Assembly (NCBI GenBank): GCA_934281565.1
Contig: CAKQXI010000036.1
Span: 1-19,718 of the forward strand
Origin: an uncultured Prevotella sp.
GTDB taxonomy: Bacteria; Bacteroidota; Bacteroidia; Bacteroidales; Bacteroidaceae
Direction of reading: 5' to 3'
Length of the DNA: 19,718 nt
In this document: one piece after another, positions 16,245 to 19,718 of the stretch
How positions within the stretch are numbered: position 1 is the first letter of the stretch
Layout of the letters: every line of letters begins with the position of its first letter
The notes under the pieces: generated by a model
What the model saw: only the letters and a program-made list of their open reading frames with translations
What the model was told of the DNA's origin: nothing
The model's database searches: none
Position numbers and translations under genes: made by a program

Positions 16245-17417
16245 TTATATGAGTTTTATTATTATCTGATCATTAATATATTTAGACTTGCAATAACTTT
16301 CTGTCAAGTAGACGGGATAAAGGTGGTTTGCCCATCTCGAATCTTTACCAAAGCATACTGGATATGCTTCATTTATCAAATGCGTAGAGATAGAGTTGAT
16401 TAGTTGTGATGACATTTTCTCTTTCTCAACCATAATAATCTCAACTTTTACCACATCAGAGTAGCGGGTTGCCGCATTCGGAGTTTCACGGAGTCGAAGA
16501 TACCACATACAGTATTTTTTGCCTTCATGGACATACTTAAATGCATTAGTCCTTGAATATGGTGGCAAATCTGCTATTATCTTGCCTATTTGCGGTTCTA
16601 TCTCATTCAACAATTCAGGATCAAACAACTTAGATACACCTATTACATTTTCAATATTTAAATCAAACATCGCACTATCCAAATCTGCATCTGGCATATT
16701 GGTAAAATCTTTTTTGTATTCCAATGTTCCGTCTTTTACCAACATAGCTTCTTCGTTTATGGTATAGTCTGAACAAAGACTATTCACCATCATCCTTTCT
16801 TCATCCATCATTTCATTTTGAATTACAGTAATGGCTTGATGAAGATACTTATTCCTTCCTGAGGTTATATCACCATCTATTTTATATGGCAATATTCCGT
16901 CAAATTGAATTTTGGGATGTATATTTACATCTTCCATAATAGCTTTATTTATGTCTGCACATTTTTTGCGAAAGAAATTTGCACCGTGATTATCTGCATC
17001 ATAAATTATAGGCATGGCTACAATCAGTTTTCTTTTGTGCCTAAATTCCTTAATTTGTCGATTCTCCCGAATACAGCATCCTACTATTATTTGACCAGCC
17101 ACAACAGGATAAACCGTACCAGCAATTAAAATATCACCGACTTTGTAAACATGTCTTGAACCATCCAAAAAGTATTTTATTCTGCTTTTATTATGGAAAT
17201 TCTTAATGTCAGATTGTAAAATAGACCTATACCCTGTTTTTTGAGGATGGTCTTCAGCATACTTATTATGAGAATCAAGCGAAACGTCTTCTTGCTGATG
17301 GTCCTCAAATTCGCCAAATGTATCTTGTTCCCTTTCATCAATAAAGCGTTTAAGAGTATCGTATGATGACACTCTCTTGTCTGATGTTTCAACTATATAA
17401 TCTATAACAAATCCCAT
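16245..17417 (-). CDS. NurA-like nuclease
   Basis: The 390-residue protein contains IKYFLDGSRHVYKVGD with D85-G86-S87, matching the conserved first acidic motif of NurA. It also has a second acidic site, EEAMLVKDGTLEY, with D229, and VIGVSKLF at 258-265, similar to the glycine-serine-lysine motif after the NurA active site. NurA is a manganese-dependent 5'-3' nuclease with an RNase H-like core that forms a complex with HerA. Here it directly precedes the herA-like gene with a 2-nt gap, the classical pairing. The first 75 residues are polar and not recognisable; they could bind a partner. Assignment rests on motifs plus context, so it is good rather than certain. Confidence 0.75.
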   Translation of the reverse strand: MGFVIDYIVETSDKRVSSYDTLKRFIDEREQDTFGEFEDHQQEDVSLDSHNKYAEDHPQKTGYRSILQSDIKNFHNKSRIKYFLDGSRHVYKVGDILIAGTVYPVVAGQIIVGCCIRENRQIKEFRHKRKLIVAMPIIYDADNHGANFFRKKCADINKAIMEDVNIHPKIQFDGILPYKIDGDITSGRNKYLHQAITVIQNEMMDEERMMVNSLCSDYTINEEAMLVKDGTLEYKKDFTNMPDADLDSAMFDLNIENVIGVSKLFDPELLNEIEPQIGKIIADLPPYSRTNAFKYVHEGKKYCMWYLRLRETPNAATRYSDVVKVEIIMVEKEKMSSQLINSISTHLINEAYPVCFGKDSRWANHLYPVYLTESYCKSKYINDQIIIKLI

Positions 17418-17419
17418 TT

Positions 17420-17620
17420 TTACTTGGATGAAGTTATTAAATCTTTTCTATCAATATCAAGAAGTTTTGTTATTTTGTCTAAAGTTTGCAAATCTGGTTG
17501 TGCTGAGTTTGTATACCATTTACTTATCGTACAGGTAGATTTACCAAGCTGAGTAGCTAACCACTTGCCTGTTTTGCCTTGTTCAACAAGGACAATCTTT
17601 ATTCTATTCAAATTCGACAT
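17420..17620 (-). CDS. Small Cro/C1-type (XRE) HTH regulator leading the operon
   Basis: The 66-residue protein is almost entirely one helix-turn-helix domain: KTGKWLATQLGKSTCTISKW (residues 16-35) is the HTH, followed by QPDLQTLDKITKLLDIDRKDLI, the standard XRE tail. No effector domain is seen. It is the first gene of the minus-strand operon, with 2 nt between its stop and the NurA-like start and its own -7 box upstream. An autoregulator or repressor that keeps the operon low until triggered is the likeliest role. The family call is secure; repression is inferred. Confidence 0.88.
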   Translation of the reverse strand: MSNLNRIKIVLVEQGKTGKWLATQLGKSTCTISKWYTNSAQPDLQTLDKITKLLDIDRKDLITSSK

Positions 17621-17646
17621 AGTATCTTATTAACTAAATTTAAACG

Positions 17647-17654
17647 CAAAGATA
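17647..17654 (-). promoter_or_regulatory. -7 box of the HTH-NurA-HerA-GHKL-radical SAM operon
   Basis: The minus strand reads TATCTTTG, a match to TAnnTTTG, 26 nt before the HTH start codon. At the expected -33 distance I see no clear TTTG, which would suit a regulated promoter. I see no convincing operator palindrome. Confidence 0.6.
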
Positions 17655-17697
17655 TATAAGACAAACGAGAATGTTAAGTGTTTATTGTGTAAATTCT

Positions 17698-17884
17698 TTA
17701 TTTGTTTATTTTATTGTCTTTTCCACGGCTCATACCCTCTTCATCTTTGCTTTCAAAAAACAAGATATGAGCGATTCCATCATTTCGGGAGTCTATGGCC
17801 TCCCCACACATCGCGCATCCGCCTATCGCCAATACAGCCGAGGTCTTCAAGGAGGACAACAACATTACATTTGCCATATATTGA
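17698..17884. other. Unassigned gap with short, possibly degraded coding fragments
   Basis: Between the HTH operon and the DUF1703 gene there are about 285 bp without a clear gene. The middle (about 17770-17870) is more GC-rich than its flanks. A plus-strand frame at 17795-17884 reads MASPHIAHPPIANTAEVF and ends at a TGA, with codons (AAG GAG GAC AAC AAC) like real Bacteroidales genes. A minus-strand frame at 17698-17877 gives 59 residues with a hydrophobic start (LAIGGCAMC). At most one can be real, and both may be remnants of a lost gene. Confidence 0.3.
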
Positions 17885-17905
17885 TATTTTATTCTTTCTC
17901 TTATT

Positions 17906-19495
17906 CTACGTGAATTCTTGCTCGTAATCCCAATCCTCTATCGTCCTGGTCTTCGTGCTAAAGCTGACACCTATTTTATATAGCTTTCTGCCATCAGCAG
18001 AATATGGTATCATGTAGCCTTGGTCGTCAATCTGTTTGAGAGCTGCGCTTGCAGGCTTATTGATTTTTATTTCAAACACAAAGATGGCGTGGGGGGAGAA
18101 TAGGACGGCATCTGCTCTGCCACGGCAACTTTTCACTTGCGTCAAAACAGCCACATTCATCAATGACAGTACGATGTAGAGTATAGTCTCGTAATAATAC
18201 TCACTTTTCTGCATATCTGCCAAAATGTCCTTTCCTCCATCAGGATAAGGGATGGAAGCAAAGTAAGCTTTCATTTGTTCCATAGCATTGTCAATGTCGC
18301 CCATTAACAATGATTGATAGAATCGAGCTGCAAAACCAAGTGATTGACCATCAGTCTTGGCAGTATATAGTGGTAGAAGATTCTCCATCAATCCTGCTCT
18401 CACTTCCTTGTTCGGAATGCCGAGGTAATAACCATTGGTCAATGGGTCAAACTTTTTGATGGTGAGATAACCGCTTTGGTAAAGCAAAGGTAAGGCATCT
18501 GTCATATCATCAGTCGGACGGTCGAAAGATGATGCAAAAGCGAAGATTTCATCCAGAGAGGTAACATCCGTCTTGAAACGCTTCATCTGATGAATCAAAT
18601 AAGCAGAAGTGCCTGAGGCATACCAATAATTATCCATATAACCAGCAGCGAAACAACGCATCAAGCTATAAGGATTGAATACATCCTCGCTCTCACGGCT
18701 GAAATGGTAACCATCGTAATTCTCCCTAAGCATCTCAGACATTCTGTCAAACGACACATGGTTTTTCTCTGCCAATAATTCTACATCTTCTCGAAGTGTA
18801 GAAGTCAGTTCTTTCTTAGTAATACCGCAAATAGCAGAGAACTCTGGTTCCATACTGATATTAGTAACATTATTGATGGTGCTAAAGATGCTTAGTTGCG
18901 AGAACTTGGTGATACCTGTGATAAAAGCCATACGAATGTAAGCATCATTGGACTTGATGGGAGCATAAAACTCTTGCATCATCATTCTGACGGCAGATAG
19001 TTGCACTTCTACATGCAAGACATCAAGGAGAGGTGCATCATATTCATCTATGATAATAACCACCTTCTTGCCTGTCTTTTTATAATAAAGCTTGATGATT
19101 TCAGAAAGTCTATCTCCTGGTGTTTCGGTAGAATTGTCGATGCCCAATGCTTCTTCATAATCTTTTAGCAAATTATTGAATTTCTGAGGCAATAAATCAA
19201 CGCCACAGTTCTTCAAAACGGACATATCGAAATGAAGCACAGGATACATTGTCCAGTCTTTTTCGAGATGCTCTATTGCTAATCCTTTAAATAAATTCTT
19301 CTGACCAGCAAAATAAGCATGGAGGGTGCTACTCAATAAAGACTTGCCAAAACGGCGTGGACGACCAAGAAACACATACTTGTATTTCTTGACCATACGA
19401 TACATAAGATCTGTTTTATCAACATAAACCATTCCCTGCTCTATGATGTCGCTAAAGGTTTGCACTCCAGCAGGATATATTCTGTTTTGTATCAT
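17906..19495 (-). CDS. AAA-ATPase-like protein with C-terminal PD-(D/E)XK nuclease domain (DUF1703 type)
   Basis: The 529-residue protein has the family opening YPAGVQTFSDIIEQGMVYVDKT, P-loop GRPRRFGKS at residues 44-52, and Walker B VVIIIDEYDAPLLD with D150-E151. The C-terminal nuclease-like domain shows D462 in GRADAVL and E475-x-K477 in FVFEIKI, the PD-(D/E)XK pattern. Length and order are standard for this family, expanded in Bacteroidetes and of unknown function; some authors suspect defence or mobile-element links. It stands alone on the minus strand, with its own strong promoter and no clear terminator downstream. The start at 19495 lies 24 nt from the -7 box, a short leader as for other genes here. 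Family certain, function open. Confidence 0.93.
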   Translation of the reverse strand: MIQNRIYPAGVQTFSDIIEQGMVYVDKTDLMYRMVKKYKYVFLGRPRRFGKSLLSSTLHAYFAGQKNLFKGLAIEHLEKDWTMYPVLHFDMSVLKNCGVDLLPQKFNNLLKDYEEALGIDNSTETPGDRLSEIIKLYYKKTGKKVVIIIDEYDAPLLDVLHVEVQLSAVRMMMQEFYAPIKSNDAYIRMAFITGITKFSQLSIFSTINNVTNISMEPEFSAICGITKKELTSTLREDVELLAEKNHVSFDRMSEMLRENYDGYHFSRESEDVFNPYSLMRCFAAGYMDNYWYASGTSAYLIHQMKRFKTDVTSLDEIFAFASSFDRPTDDMTDALPLLYQSGYLTIKKFDPLTNGYYLGIPNKEVRAGLMENLLPLYTAKTDGQSLGFAARFYQSLLMGDIDNAMEQMKAYFASIPYPDGGKDILADMQKSEYYYETILYIVLSLMNVAVLTQVKSCRGRADAVLFSPHAIFVFEIKINKPASAALKQIDDQGYMIPYSADGRKLYKIGVSFSTKTRTIEDWDYEQEFT

Positions 19496-19519
19496 AGCTA
19501 TGCCTTATTAAAATATGTG

Positions 19520-19550
19520 CAAAGATAATACAATTTATCTAATAATCAAA
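19520..19550 (-). promoter_or_regulatory. Promoter of the DUF1703 ATPase gene
   Basis: On the minus strand there is TTTG (plus 19547-19550), a 19-nt spacer and TATCTTTG (plus 19520-19527). This is a full match to the Bacteroidetes consensus. Confidence 0.75.
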
Positions 19551-19718
19551 TTAATTGATTAAAAATAGTATGAGTCCTTACCGAAAAAACATCCATGGCA
19601 GGTTTTATATCTATATTATTCTGCTTTCTATGTTAATATCCAATTTTTTAACCATTATTTTCATTTTAAGCTGAGATTTTATATTCGAGGTTGAATGTTT
19701 GTCGATTTCTGACCATAG

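Noticed and set aside
19551..19718. RNA gene or mobile-element end at the right edge
   Set aside because: AT-rich sequence without a tRNA-like fold, terminal inverted repeat or reading frame that I can support.

Overview
The window looks like a defence-rich accessory segment of a Bacteroidales chromosome (Prevotella, Segatella or Bacteroides type). The main clue is the promoters. Several genes are preceded by TAnnTTTG -7 boxes, and two of these have a TTTG -33 element 19-20 nt upstream, the Bacteroidetes sigma arrangement. Shine-Dalgarno signals are mostly poor, the DNA is AT-rich, and the protein families are ones common in gut Bacteroidales. The exact species cannot be fixed from the sequence.

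Layout. (1) Positions 1-1780, plus strand: the 3' part of a superfamily 1 helicase fused to a PIN nuclease domain, then a cut-short Schlafen/AlbA_2 gene ending at a strong hairpin. (2) 1777-6140, minus strand: two AAA_14-DUF4143 ATPases. Each is preceded by its own four-copy array with a period of about 33 bp that runs into its promoter. The second ATPase lies 3 bp upstream of a HI0933/BaiN-type flavoprotein gene. (3) 6384-9918, plus strand: an McrBC-type restriction locus. The McrB reading frame is split at a short T run into an N-terminal part and an AAA+ GTPase part; McrC follows with a 4-bp overlap. An AbiEii-type nucleotidyltransferase lies next to it as a pseudogene (10017-10785). (4) 10875-17620, minus strand: a tight five-gene operon of small HTH regulator, NurA-like nuclease, HerA-like ATPase, GHKL (Hsp90/MutL-like) ATPase and a large radical SAM protein. 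(5) 17906-19495, minus strand: an AAA-ATPase-like/PD-(D/E)XK (DUF1703) protein with its own promoter.

The most interesting part is the five-gene operon. HerA and NurA are established partners in DNA end processing, and HerA proteins with other effectors are known in phage defence. I know of no described system combining NurA and HerA with a GHKL ATPase and a radical SAM enzyme under a Cro/C1-type regulator. Gaps of 2 nt and overlaps of 4 nt and 1 nt imply coordinated expression. A reasonable inference is a defence or DNA modification/processing system in which HerA-NurA is the DNA engine, the GHKL protein is a clamp or switch, and the radical SAM enzyme makes a modification or small molecule. 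This is a hypothesis; the sequence shows only the families and their linkage.

The second notable pattern is the pair of 33-bp arrays upstream of the two DUF4143 ATPases. Their sequences are unrelated, but copy number, period and placement match, which suggests a shared regulatory or self-recognition design.
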